Shown here one piece after another: positions 51,193 to 59,629 of a stretch of DNA of 64,000 nt. Numbering within the stretch: the first letter of the stretch is position 1; every line of letters begins with the position of its first letter. The stretch is from contig CAVYPR010000006.1 of NCBI GenBank assembly GCA_963770505.1, positions 992,001-1,056,000 on the forward strand, written 5' to 3'. A model generated the notes under the pieces. The model had not been told where the DNA came from. It made no database searches and saw only the letters and a program-made list of their open reading frames with translations. Source of the DNA: CAVYPR01 sp963770505 (GTDB lineage: Bacteria; Actinomycetota; Acidimicrobiia; Acidimicrobiales; RAAP-2). The translations under genes were made by a program, and so were the position numbers.

Positions 51193-51257
51193 CCCCCGCC
51201 GCCGATCCCCTGTTCGACCGGTCGACGGTTCCCGACGGCCCAGTGGCCGCCGCGTAG
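51175..51257 (+). CDS. 22-residue micro-ORF between pbpA and pknB with a very strong ribosome binding site
   Basis: AGGAGGAG at 51175-51182 lies six bases before an ATG at 51189, which overlaps the pbpA stop (ATGA). The frame codes MTPAADPLFDRSTVPDGPV and three alanines, and stops at 51257, 12 bases before the pknB GTG. The span given includes the binding site; the coding part is 51189-51257. The site is the strongest in the operon and cannot serve pbpA, whose end it overlaps. It may be a small protein, a remnant of a lost gene (pknA normally sits here), or a device to deliver ribosomes to pknB. Confidence 0.5.
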
Positions 51258-51269
51258 GCTCTGACGCCA

Positions 51270-53255
51270 GTGGAACCCGTCCAAGTGCCCCGCGTCTTCT
51301 CCAACCGCTACGAGCTGACGCACCTCATCGCCCGGGGAGGCATGGCCCAGGTCTACCGGGCCCGGGACCGCCTCCTCGACCGGCCGGTGGCCATCAAGGT
51401 GCTCTTCCCCGAGCTCTCGGTGGACCGGGCCTTCGTCGAGCGGTTCCGGCGTGAGGCCCAGGCGGCGGCGAACCTCTCGCACCCCAACATCGTCCCAGTC
51501 TTCGACTGGGGGGAGGACGGGGGGACCTACTTCATCGTCATGGAGTTCATCGACGGGCAGCCCCTCTCGGCCGTGCTCAGGGCCACGGGCCCGATGCCCG
51601 CCGACCGGGTGGCCGACATCGGCTCGCATGTGGCCGCCGCCCTCGCCTACGCCCACCGCCACGGGGTCGTCCACCGCGACGTGAAGCCCGGCAACGTCCT
51701 GATCACCGACGACGGCCTGGTGAAGGTGACCGATTTCGGCATCGCCCGGGCGGTGAACACCGAGGAGAGCCTTACCCAGACCGGCGCGGTCATGGGCACG
51801 GCGACCTACTTCTCCCCCGAGCAGGCCGAGGGGATCGGGGTGGACTCCCGCAGCGACATCTACTCCCTGGGAGTGGTGCTTTACGAGATGGTGGCCGGGC
51901 GCCCGCCCTTCCTCGGTGAGTCGCCGGTCGCCGTGGCCTCCAAGCACGTGCGGGACCAGCCCCCTCCCCTGCGCGAGCTGGCGCCGACGGTCCCGGCGGA
52001 CCTCGAGGCCGTGATCATGAAGGCCATGGCCAAGTCCCCGGACCAGCGCTACGCGAGCGCCGACGACCTGCGGGCCGACCTGCTGCGCTTCGCCGACCAC
52101 CGACCGGTCAGCGTCTCGAGCCTGGTGGCCACGACGGCGGTCGCCGCGGCCGCCACGTCGGCCATGGAGCCGGTCGGCTCGACCCGGGCGGTGCCGGTGG
52201 CGCCCGAGGACGAGGTCCCCCCCGAGGAGGAGGGCAGCCGGACGGCATGGCTGGTGGCCCTGCTGATCGTGCTGGCCGTCGCTTTGGGGATCATCGCCTA
52301 CTTCTTGGTGTCTGAGCTCGGCAACAGCAGCTTCGCCATGCCCAACGTGGTCCACCAGCCGGTGGCCACAGCCACGACCGTCCTCCAGGAGAAGGGGCTG
52401 GTCGTCGAGCCGTCGGTCGACAAGACGAGCGCCGAGGCCAAGGGCACCGTGCTGGACAGCACACCGAAGGCCACAGCCAGCGTGAAGAAGGGCGACAAGG
52501 TGGTGCTCACGGTGAGCTCGGGCCCGGCCCCGGTCCAGAAGGTGGTGGTCCCCACAGTCGTGGGCTCCTCGCTGGCCAGCGCGGAGGCGGCGCTCGAGAA
52601 CACACGTCTCAAGTCCAAGGTCACGTTCGTGTCCAGCAGCAAGCCGGCCACAACGGTGATCTCCCAGACACCGGGCAAGGGGCACGACGTACCCCTGGGA
52701 TCGACGGTGCTCCTCACCGTCCCCAAGTCCAGCTCGACCGTCGGGGTGCCCAACGTGGTCGGGCTCTCGCCCACACAGGCCAAGGGTGCGTTGGCCTCCT
52801 CGACACTGACGACGGGGAGCGTCGGCTCGGCGTGCTCCAACTCCTTCGGGAAGGGGCTGGTGTCGGGGTCCACCCCCCCGACCGGGACCCAGGTGGCGAA
52901 GGCCTCACCGGTGGCGCTGACCGTGTCGAGCGGTCCCTGCCAGGCGCCGGTGCCCAACGTCAGCGGCAGCAGCCTGGCCGGTGCCACCTCCACGCTGACA
53001 CAGCAGGGGTTCTCGCACGTCACCTCGACGACAACGACCTCCTGCACACCCAGGACACGCGGCGCGGTCGTGAAGCAGACACCGTCGGCCGGGACGACCG
53101 TTCCGACCTCGACTCCAGTGGCCCTGGCCATCTGCAGTGCCGTGCCCACAACGCCGACGTCGACGACGACTTCGAGCACCACCACCACCACGACGTCGCC
53201 CACCCCGACCACGACGACCACGACGGCGCCCCGCACACCCAAGCTCGGGGGGTGA
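51270..53255 (+). CDS. pknB: Ser/Thr protein kinase with PASTA repeats
   Basis: 661-residue transmembrane kinase. The cytoplasmic kinase domain (13-275) has the Gly loop IARGGMAQVY, VAIK (Lys43), catalytic VVHRDVKPGN (Asp137), VTDFGIA and GTATYFSPEQ. One membrane helix is near 325-348 (WLVALLIVLAVALGIIAYFL). Four extracellular PASTA domains follow (MPNVVHQP, VPTVVGSS, VPNVVGLS, VPNVSGSS), then a Ser/Thr/Pro tail. PASTA domains sense muropeptides and lipid II. It starts with GTG, 12 bases after the micro-ORF. It is the only kinase of the cluster; pknA is missing. ACA is used for none of the 16 Thr before the helix but 16 of 60 after it. Confidence 0.97.
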   Translation: MEPVQVPRVFSNRYELTHLIARGGMAQVYRARDRLLDRPVAIKVLFPELSVDRAFVERFRREAQAAANLSHPNIVPVFDWGEDGGTYFIVMEFIDGQPLSAVLRATGPMPADRVADIGSHVAAALAYAHRHGVVHRDVKPGNVLITDDGLVKVTDFGIARAVNTEESLTQTGAVMGTATYFSPEQAEGIGVDSRSDIYSLGVVLYEMVAGRPPFLGESPVAVASKHVRDQPPPLRELAPTVPADLEAVIMKAMAKSPDQRYASADDLRADLLRFADHRPVSVSSLVATTAVAAAATSAMEPVGSTRAVPVAPEDEVPPEEEGSRTAWLVALLIVLAVALGIIAYFLVSELGNSSFAMPNVVHQPVATATTVLQEKGLVVEPSVDKTSAEAKGTVLDSTPKATASVKKGDKVVLTVSSGPAPVQKVVVPTVVGSSLASAEAALENTRLKSKVTFVSSSKPATTVISQTPGKGHDVPLGSTVLLTVPKSSSTVGVPNVVGLSPTQAKGALASSTLTTGSVGSACSNSFGKGLVSGSTPPTGTQVAKASPVALTVSSGPCQAPVPNVSGSSLAGATSTLTQQGFSHVTSTTTTSCTPRTRGAVVKQTPSAGTTVPTSTPVALAICSAVPTTPTSTTTSSTTTTTTSPTPTTTTTTAPRTPKLGG

Positions 53256-53270
53256 CGGGCGGGTCCGCCC

Positions 53271-53855
<585 letters not shown>

Positions 53856-53901
53856 CGGGGCGATGGTACCGGGTGGCGCCGGCACCCCCCGCCGGGGTGG
53901 C

Positions 53902-53907
53902 TATCCT
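53902..53907 (+). promoter_or_regulatory. -10 element for a leaderless crgA transcript
   Basis: TATCCT ends eight bases before the crgA ATG and there is no Shine-Dalgarno sequence, which together suggest transcription starts at or next to the ATG. Inferred from spacing. Confidence 0.42.
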
Positions 53908-53915
53908 CTCGACTC

Positions 53916-54257
53916 ATGGCACCTAAGGCCAACACGGGACCCGGGCGGGCCCAGCGCAAGGGCCGCTCGGCCGAGGGACGCACCACCTCGAAGGGATCTG
54001 GCCCGGGGGGGAACGCCCGCCTGGGGCGCTACACCCCGCCTGAGGAGAGTGGGCGCTACACCCCGCCCATCCCCAAGGAGGTGCGCCGCAGCCCCGTCTG
54101 GTACGGCCCCCTGGTCCTCGGTGCCCTGCTCCTGGGCGTGATGATGATCCTGCTGAACTACCTGACGGTCCTGCCCGGGGCGGTGTCGGTCTGGTACCTG
54201 ATCGGGGGGCTCGTCCTGATCTTCACCGGGTTCGTCCTGGCCACCCGCTACCGCTGA
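53916..54257 (+). CDS. crgA: Cell division protein CrgA
   Basis: 113-residue septation protein. A long basic, Gly-rich cytoplasmic tail (GPGRAQRKGRSAEG) contains a short direct repeat GRYTPP at about 38-43 and 46-51, followed by PKEVRRSPVWYGPLVLGA and two membrane helices (LVLGALLLGVMMILLNYLT and SVWYLIGGLVLIFTGFVLAT). CrgA recruits FtsI and other divisome parts in Mycobacterium and represses FtsZ rings in Streptomyces. Its N-terminal tail is longer than usual. Conserved linkage to the pknB cluster supports the call. Confidence 0.95.
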   Translation: MAPKANTGPGRAQRKGRSAEGRTTSKGSGPGGNARLGRYTPPEESGRYTPPIPKEVRRSPVWYGPLVLGALLLGVMMILLNYLTVLPGAVSVWYLIGGLVLIFTGFVLATRYR

Positions 54258-54266
54258 CCGTCCGGC

Positions 54267-54896
54267 GTGCCCCACCTGGCCCAACGCGAGCGGCGGTCCC
54301 TGGCCGACCTGTTGCTGCGGGTGGGGCCTGACGCCCCGACGCTCTGCCAGGGGTGGACGGCGGCGGATCTGGCGGCCCACCTGGTGATCCGAGAACGCCG
54401 GCCCGACGCCGGGCTCGGGCTCGTGGTGCCGTTCCTGGCCGGGCACACCCAGAACGTCCAGAACGGCGTCCGTGACGGCCGGAGTTTCGAGGCCCTGGTC
54501 GCCACGGTCCGCGGTGGCCCGCCGTTCCCCCTGCGCTTCAGCTTCATCGACGAGCCGATGAACGCGGCCGAGTTCTTCATCCACCACGAGGACGTTCGCC
54601 GCGCCCAGCCCGGCTGGGCGCCCCGGGAGCTCGATCCCGAGCTCGAGCGCTCCTTGTGGTCGAGGCTCCGCTTCGCGGCCCGCATGGCCCGCAGGGCAGC
54701 GCCGGTGGGGCTCACCCTCGTGGCCCCCGGCTACGGCCGCGTCGAGGTGCGGTCGGGAGAGCCCACGGTGACGGTGACCGGCCCCCCGGGTGAGCTCCTG
54801 CTCTTCCTCTCGGGCCGCCAGGAGGCGTCGTCCGTCGAGGTGGACGGCGACGCCGACGCGATCGAGCGGGTCCGAAAGGCCAAGTTCGGAATCTGA
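54267..54896 (+). CDS. Maleylpyruvate isomerase/DinB-like metal-binding protein (TIGR03085 type)
   Basis: 209-residue protein of the mycothiol-dependent maleylpyruvate isomerase superfamily: an N-terminal four-helix bundle with QRERRSLADLLLRVGPDAPT, LCQGWTAADLAAHLVIRE and FFIHHEDVRRAQPGW (the metal-binding histidines), then an alpha/beta C-terminal domain ending EVDGDADAIERVRKAKFGI. Actinobacterial members are often mycothiol-linked, but the reaction of this group is not established. The GTG start lies nine bases after the crgA stop. Confidence 0.85.
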   Translation: MPHLAQRERRSLADLLLRVGPDAPTLCQGWTAADLAAHLVIRERRPDAGLGLVVPFLAGHTQNVQNGVRDGRSFEALVATVRGGPPFPLRFSFIDEPMNAAEFFIHHEDVRRAQPGWAPRELDPELERSLWSRLRFAARMARRAAPVGLTLVAPGYGRVEVRSGEPTVTVTGPPGELLLFLSGRQEASSVEVDGDADAIERVRKAKFGI

Positions 54897-54900
54897 CGCC

Positions 54901-55338
54901 TTAGGCCGCGTCGCTCCCGTCGGCCACGGCCACCGCGTCACCCGGGCCGCCGGCGTCCGGCGCCATGAGGGCCAGCCGCTTCATGACGCGGTGCTCGATG
55001 AAGAAGGCCACGAAGGGCAGGAAGCCGGCGGCGATCATGGCCGCCATCTGCAACAGCGTGAAGCGGGCCCGGCGGGCCAGGTCGACGGCGCAGAGCAGGT
55101 ACACGATGTAGAGGAAACCGTGGAACGGTCCGACGATCTCGCTCACCTGCGGGATGCCCGCCCCGTACTGCAGGGGCACCCCGACGAACACCAGGATGAG
55201 CAGGCCCGTGCCCACCGTCCAGGCCATGATCCGGTAGCGCAGGACGGCCCCGGCGAGGCCGCGATCGGGGTCTATGGCGTCCTCGTCCCGCACGTACCCG
55301 GGCACCAGTCGGCTGGCCAGCCGGCGCCACCCCCTCAT
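54901..55338 (-). CDS. DUF3817 membrane protein
   Basis: 145-residue protein with three membrane segments: YRIMAWTVGTGLLILVFVG, a central one with GPFHGFLYIVYLLCAVDLA, and LLQMAAMIAAGFLPFVAFFI followed by EHRVMKR. The GPFHGxxY and FxxEHRV motifs mark DUF3817. The ATG start overlaps the stop of the upstream gene by four bases (ATGA), which fixes the start. Function unknown. Confidence 0.88.
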   Translation of the reverse strand: MRGWRRLASRLVPGYVRDEDAIDPDRGLAGAVLRYRIMAWTVGTGLLILVFVGVPLQYGAGIPQVSEIVGPFHGFLYIVYLLCAVDLARRARFTLLQMAAMIAAGFLPFVAFFIEHRVMKRLALMAPDAGGPGDAVAVADGSDAA

Positions 55339-55718
55339 CGGTTCCGCCAGGTGCGCGGCCCGCGCGCCGAGAGCTCGGCCAGCCGGTCGTTGTAGGCGGC
55401 CAGCTCGTCGTCCTCCTCCTCGCGCCGGCGGGGCGGGAGGGCGGGCGGGCCGACGCCCCCTGTCCGTGGGGCCGCGGACTCCATCTGCTGCTGCGCCCGC
55501 CGGCCCACCGTCGTGGGGTCGGTGTGGACGAGCATCCACCAGCCCCACACCCCGACCAGGGCGAAGACCGGCCACTCCACCGAGTAGAGGTAGCTGAGGG
55601 CGTTGCCGTCGAACGCCCGGTTGACCTGCCACCAGCCGGCCACGAGGCAGGCCGGGAACCAGAAGAGGATGGCGAGGTGGAGGGTGACCGCCCGTCGCGA
55701 GAACCACCGCTGGCGCAC
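55335..55718 (-). CDS. Small membrane protein, unknown
   Basis: 127-residue protein with two membrane segments (LHLAILFWFPACLVAGWWQV and WPVFALVGVWGWWMLVHTDP) and a charged C-terminal tail with an acidic run (REEEDDELAAYNDRLAEL) likely to form a helix. The DUF3817 gene is translationally coupled behind it, so the two probably act together. The pattern of SYLYSVEWPVFALVGVW is seen in actinobacterial membrane proteins of unknown role. GTG start. Confidence 0.82.
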   Translation of the reverse strand: MRQRWFSRRAVTLHLAILFWFPACLVAGWWQVNRAFDGNALSYLYSVEWPVFALVGVWGWWMLVHTDPTTVGRRAQQQMESAAPRTGGVGPPALPPRRREEEDDELAAYNDRLAELSARGPRTWRNR

Positions 55719-55764
55719 GCTGTGACCCTAGTCCTCCGCCGTCCGGCGTCCTCTGCGGGACGGG

Positions 55765-56946
55765 TCAGCCCAGGCGCTCGATGATGGTGGCGTTGGCCAG
55801 GCCCCCGCCCTCGCACATGGTGAGCAGGCCGTAGCGGCCGCCGGTGCGCTCGAGCTCGTTCACCAGGGTGGACAGCAGTTTGGCCCCCGACGCGCCCAGG
55901 GGGTGGCCGAGAGCGATGGCCCCGCCGTTCACGTTGACCCGGGACATGTCGGGGTGGAGCTCCTTCTCCCAGGCGAGCACGACCGAGGCGAACGCCTCGT
56001 TGATCTCGACCAGGTCGATGTCGTCCATGGTTAGCTTGGCCTTCTCCAGCACGGCGGTGGTGGCGGGGATGGGACCCGTCAGCATGGTCACGGGGTCCAC
56101 CCCGGCCAGGGCGAAGGCGTGAAAGCGGGCCCTCGGAGTGAGGCCGAGGGCGGTGGCCTTCTCCTCGCTCATGATGAGGACGGCCGACGCCCCGTCGGTG
56201 ATCTGGGAGGAGTTGCCGGCGGTGACCTTGCCGCCGTCGGGCTTGAAGGCTGGCTTGAGGCCGGCCAGGACCTCGAGCGAGGTGTCGGGGCGGATGCCCT
56301 CGTCGGCCGAGAGCAGCTCCTCGGTGTCCGCACCCTGGTCGTCGCGGACCGGGACCGGGACGATCTCGTTCTCGAACCGCCCCTCGGCGGTGGCTCGGGC
56401 CGCGTGCTCGTGGCTGCGGACCGACCAGCGGTCCAGGTCCTCGCGGGAGATCCCCCACTGGTCGGCGATCAGCTCGGCGCTGATCCCCTGCCCGACCAGA
56501 CCCCCGCGCTCTTGGTAGCGGGCCATCATGCGCGGTCCGAACGGGAACCCGAACTCCCGTACGACCGAGGAACCCATGGGGGTGTGGGTCATGCTCTCCA
56601 CGCCGGCCGCCACTGCCACGTCGTAGGCGCCGGCGATGACGCCTTGGGCGGCGAAGTGCACGGCCTGCTGGGAGGAGCCGCACTGGCGGTCGACCGACGT
56701 GGCCGGCACCGACTCGGGCCATCCGGCCGCCAGCACCGCGTTGCGTGCCACGTTGCACGACTGCTCCGAGACCTGCATGACGCATCCGGTGATGACGTCG
56801 TCGACGATGGCCGGGTCGAGGTCGTTGCGCTGCTGGAGGGCCCTGAGGGGCTCGGAGGCCAGGTCGACGGCGTGCCAGTTGCGGAGCTTGCCGTTGCGCT
56901 TCCCCCCGGCGGTTCGCACGGCGTCGACGATGACGGCGGTGGTCAT
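55765..56946 (-). CDS. Acetyl-CoA C-acyltransferase (thiolase)
   Basis: 393-residue thiolase for beta-oxidation or acetoacetyl-CoA metabolism. The acyl-accepting Cys89 is in SVDRQCGSSQQ, followed by VAAGVESMTHTPMG; the C-terminal catalytic motifs are INEAFASV, GGAIALGHPLGASGA and the second cysteine in TMCEGGG. Length is typical. The ATG has GAGGAGGG just upstream. Chain-length preference is unknown. Confidence 0.94.
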   Translation of the reverse strand: MTTAVIVDAVRTAGGKRNGKLRNWHAVDLASEPLRALQQRNDLDPAIVDDVITGCVMQVSEQSCNVARNAVLAAGWPESVPATSVDRQCGSSQQAVHFAAQGVIAGAYDVAVAAGVESMTHTPMGSSVVREFGFPFGPRMMARYQERGGLVGQGISAELIADQWGISREDLDRWSVRSHEHAARATAEGRFENEIVPVPVRDDQGADTEELLSADEGIRPDTSLEVLAGLKPAFKPDGGKVTAGNSSQITDGASAVLIMSEEKATALGLTPRARFHAFALAGVDPVTMLTGPIPATTAVLEKAKLTMDDIDLVEINEAFASVVLAWEKELHPDMSRVNVNGGAIALGHPLGASGAKLLSTLVNELERTGGRYGLLTMCEGGGLANATIIERLG

Positions 56947-57150
56947 GGTGCCCTCCTCGGTTTCTGGCGGCGGACTGCCGCCTGTGCCGACAGTGCCGGC
57001 CTCGCCAGTACCGGTGACCGGCCCGGTGGCCGGGCCCGACAGCCCGCCCAGCCGGTGGCGAGCACCGACACACTAGTGGCGCTTGGCCACCGAGCCGTCC
57101 GTCGCACCCGGGCCCGGGTAGCGTGACCCGAGTGTCAGGCCGAGCGCGAC

Positions 57151-57576
57151 ATGGACCGGTGGCTGGGCGACGGCGGCATGCCGGTCATCGCTGCCGTGGG
57201 TGGCTCGCTCGACGCCTACGGCGTCGAGGGGGAGGAGTTGGGCTGGGTGGAGGGTTCCTTCACGCCGTCCGAGTTGGCCTGCAACCCCCACGGGGTGGTC
57301 CAGGCCGGGGTCCACGCCGTCCTGCTCGACGCCTGCATGAACTTCGCCGTCAACGCCGCCCTGTCGGGCCGCGACCGCACCCAGGCCACCCTGGAGCTCA
57401 AGACCGAGACGATGCGCCCGGCCCGCCGGGGCGAGCGCTACCTCCTGCGGGGCGAGGTGGTGCGCCTGGCCCGCCAGATCGCCTTCGCCGAGGGGACGGT
57501 GCGCGACGCCTCGGGGGAGCTGGTGAGCCGAGCCACCGGGACGTTCCTCCTCCACCGGGAGGCGCCGGCCGCCTGA
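57151..57576 (+). CDS. Hotdog-fold thioesterase, PaaI type
   Basis: 141-residue acyl-CoA thioesterase candidate. The hotdog core is shown by NPHGVVQAGVHAVLLDACMN (the HG-V-x-A-x-x-D helix motif with the catalytic Asp position) and LELKTETMRPARRGERYLLR. It is divergent from the thiolase gene and convergent with the SDR. A TAGCGT hexamer about 28 bases before the ATG may be its -10 element. Substrate unknown. Confidence 0.88.
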   Translation: MDRWLGDGGMPVIAAVGGSLDAYGVEGEELGWVEGSFTPSELACNPHGVVQAGVHAVLLDACMNFAVNAALSGRDRTQATLELKTETMRPARRGERYLLRGEVVRLARQIAFAEGTVRDASGELVSRATGTFLLHREAPAA

Positions 57577-57581
57577 ACGGG

Positions 57582-58493
57582 TCAGCCGTCGGATACCGGA
57601 GCCGCGGCCGGCGCCAACTCGCAGCGGACGCCGGTGGCGTCCTCGGAGGCGGCCCACAGCCGGGCGGCGTCGTCGGGGCGTCGGGCTCGACGGCTGGAGC
57701 GGACCTCGACCGGGGGGCCGAAGATCTGGCCCGGGCCACCGGGGCCGAAGAAGCGGCCGCCGACCACCCCCGGGGCCGTGGCCGCGTAGAGCGTGGGGAG
57801 GGCGCCCGCGGCGGCCGACTGGCCGAAGTGTGCGGCCAAGGCCCCCGACCGCGCCCTGAGGGACGAGCCGCCGGTGGCCGGACCGTTGGTCACCAGCCCG
57901 CTGCGCGCCCACCCCGGGTGGGCGGCCACGGCCACGGTGCCGGCCCCGGCGGCGCGTAGCCGGCGGTCGAGCTCGCAGGTGAAGAGCAGGTTGTCGAGCT
58001 TCGAGTTGGCGTAGGTGAACCAGCGGTTGTAGCCGGCCGGGTTGGCGGGGCGGGCCGGGAGGACCAGGCGACCGGCCCGGTGGGCGAGCGAGCTGACGGT
58101 GACCACCCTGGAGCCCTGGGTGGTGAGGAGCAGGTCGAGCAGGAGACCCGTGAGGGCGAAGTGGCCCAGGTGGTTGGTGGCGACCTGGCGCTCGAAGCCG
58201 TCCGCCGTCGCCTGGAACGGGATGGCCATCACCCCCGCGTTGTTGATCAGGAGGTCGAGGCGGCCGTGCTCGGAGGCGATGCGCCCCGCCGCCCGGCGGA
58301 CCGAGTCCAGCTCCGCCAGGTCCAGGGCGAGCGCCTCGGCCGAGGCTCCCGGCGCCGCCCCGACCACCCGGTCGGCGGCCCGCTGCCCACGAGCCGTGTC
58401 CCGGCAGGCCAGCAGCACGTGGGCGCCGTGGGCGGCCAACTCGACGGCGGCCTCGTAGCCGATGCCGCTGTTGGCCCCGGTGACCACGGCCAC
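57582..58493 (-). CDS. Short-chain dehydrogenase, retinol-dehydrogenase-like
   Basis: 303-residue SDR with the cofactor motif VVTGANSGIGYEAA, DLAELDSV (adenine-binding Asp), NNAGVMA, NHLGHF, SS at the catalytic serine and YANSK. The annotated GTG start removes the residues that usually precede the first strand: the frame upstream reads RWGPDDIGDLTGR, which is typical of the family, and stays open to the stop of the pirin gene, but has no ATG, GTG or TTG. Translation may begin at a CTG at 58562 that overlaps the pirin stop. Confidence 0.88.
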   Translation of the reverse strand: MAVVTGANSGIGYEAAVELAAHGAHVLLACRDTARGQRAADRVVGAAPGASAEALALDLAELDSVRRAAGRIASEHGRLDLLINNAGVMAIPFQATADGFERQVATNHLGHFALTGLLLDLLLTTQGSRVVTVSSLAHRAGRLVLPARPANPAGYNRWFTYANSKLDNLLFTCELDRRLRAAGAGTVAVAAHPGWARSGLVTNGPATGGSSLRARSGALAAHFGQSAAAGALPTLYAATAPGVVGGRFFGPGGPGQIFGPPVEVRSSRRARRPDDAARLWAASEDATGVRCELAPAAAPVSDG

Positions 58494-58558
58494 CCGCCCG
58501 GTCAGGTCACCGATGTCGTCGGGGCCCCAGCGGACCCTGCGTGGCGAGCCCAGAGGAC

Positions 58559-59524
58559 TCAGTCCCCGATGTGATCGGCCGGGATCGTGCCCAGCTTGCC
58601 CGCGTGGAAGTCCTCGAAGGCCTGGGCCAGCTCGTCCCTGGTGTTCATCACGAACGGGCCGTAGACGGCGACCGGCTCGCGGATCGGTCGGCCCCCCAGG
58701 ACCAGGACGTCGAGGTTCGGCGCGCGCGACTCCTGGGACCGGTCGGCGGTGACGGAGACGGCGTCGCCCGGTCCGTGCCGGGCGAGCTGGCCCGTCTGGA
58801 TCGGCTGGGCGTCGGGTCCCACCGTGCCCCGTCCATTCAGCACGTAGACCAGCGCGTTGTACTCGGCCGGCCAGGGCAGCACCAGCCTGGCCCCCGGGCT
58901 CAGGGTGGCGTGCACCATGGAGATCGGGGTGTGGGTGATGCCCGGCCCGTCATGGCCGGCCACCTGGCCTGCCACCACCCGCACGAGGGCGCCGCCGTCG
59001 GGCGACGACAGCAGGGTGACCGCGGCGGCCTCGATGTCCTGGTAGCGGGGGGCCACCCACTTGTCGGCGGCGGGCAGGTTGACCCACAGCTGGATGCCGT
59101 GGAAGAGCCCGCCACTGGCGATCAGCGCATCCGGCGGGCGCTCGATGTGCAGGATGCCGGCCCCGGCCGTCATCCATTGGGTGGCCCCGTTCGTGATGAG
59201 ACCGCCGCCGCCGATGGAGTCCTGGTGCTGGAAGGTCCCGTCGATCATGTAGGTGACGGTCTCAAACCCCCGGTGGGGGTGCCAGGGGGTTCCCTTGGGC
59301 TCTCCAGGGCCGTACTCCACCTCCCCCATCTGGTCCATGTGGACGAACGGGTCGAGGTCGGCCGACGACACCCCGGCGAAGGCGCGGCGCACCGGGAACC
59401 CCTCGCCCTCCAGTCCGCGCGGAGCGGTGGTCACGCTGCGGACGGGCCGGACCGACGCCACCGCCGTGTTGGGCTCGGTGATCTTGGGGAGGGCGAGCGG
59501 ATTGTCGACGGTCACTGCAGGCAT
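58559..59524 (-). CDS. Pirin family protein
   Basis: 321-residue bicupin. The N-terminal cupin has the metal-binding set HPHRGFETVTYM with a following FQHQDS and GILHIERP (His and Glu ligands), and the second cupin includes the pirin C-terminal domain (EYNALVYVLNGRGTVG). Bacterial pirins can have quercetinase activity or act as regulators of pyruvate dehydrogenase. The ATG has GAGGAGGA upstream. It is followed by the SDR, probably on the same transcript. Confidence 0.93.
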   Translation of the reverse strand: MPAVTVDNPLALPKITEPNTAVASVRPVRSVTTAPRGLEGEGFPVRRAFAGVSSADLDPFVHMDQMGEVEYGPGEPKGTPWHPHRGFETVTYMIDGTFQHQDSIGGGGLITNGATQWMTAGAGILHIERPPDALIASGGLFHGIQLWVNLPAADKWVAPRYQDIEAAAVTLLSSPDGGALVRVVAGQVAGHDGPGITHTPISMVHATLSPGARLVLPWPAEYNALVYVLNGRGTVGPDAQPIQTGQLARHGPGDAVSVTADRSQESRAPNLDVLVLGGRPIREPVAVYGPFVMNTRDELAQAFEDFHAGKLGTIPADHIGD

Positions 59525-59629
59525 GGGGGTCCTCCTCGCTGGAGCCGGGCGATCCCGTTGTCGGTTGGCGCACGACGCCGGCCCATCGCGACCAACCCCA
59601 AGCCCGAAGGTGTCATTCCCGGACGGGGC

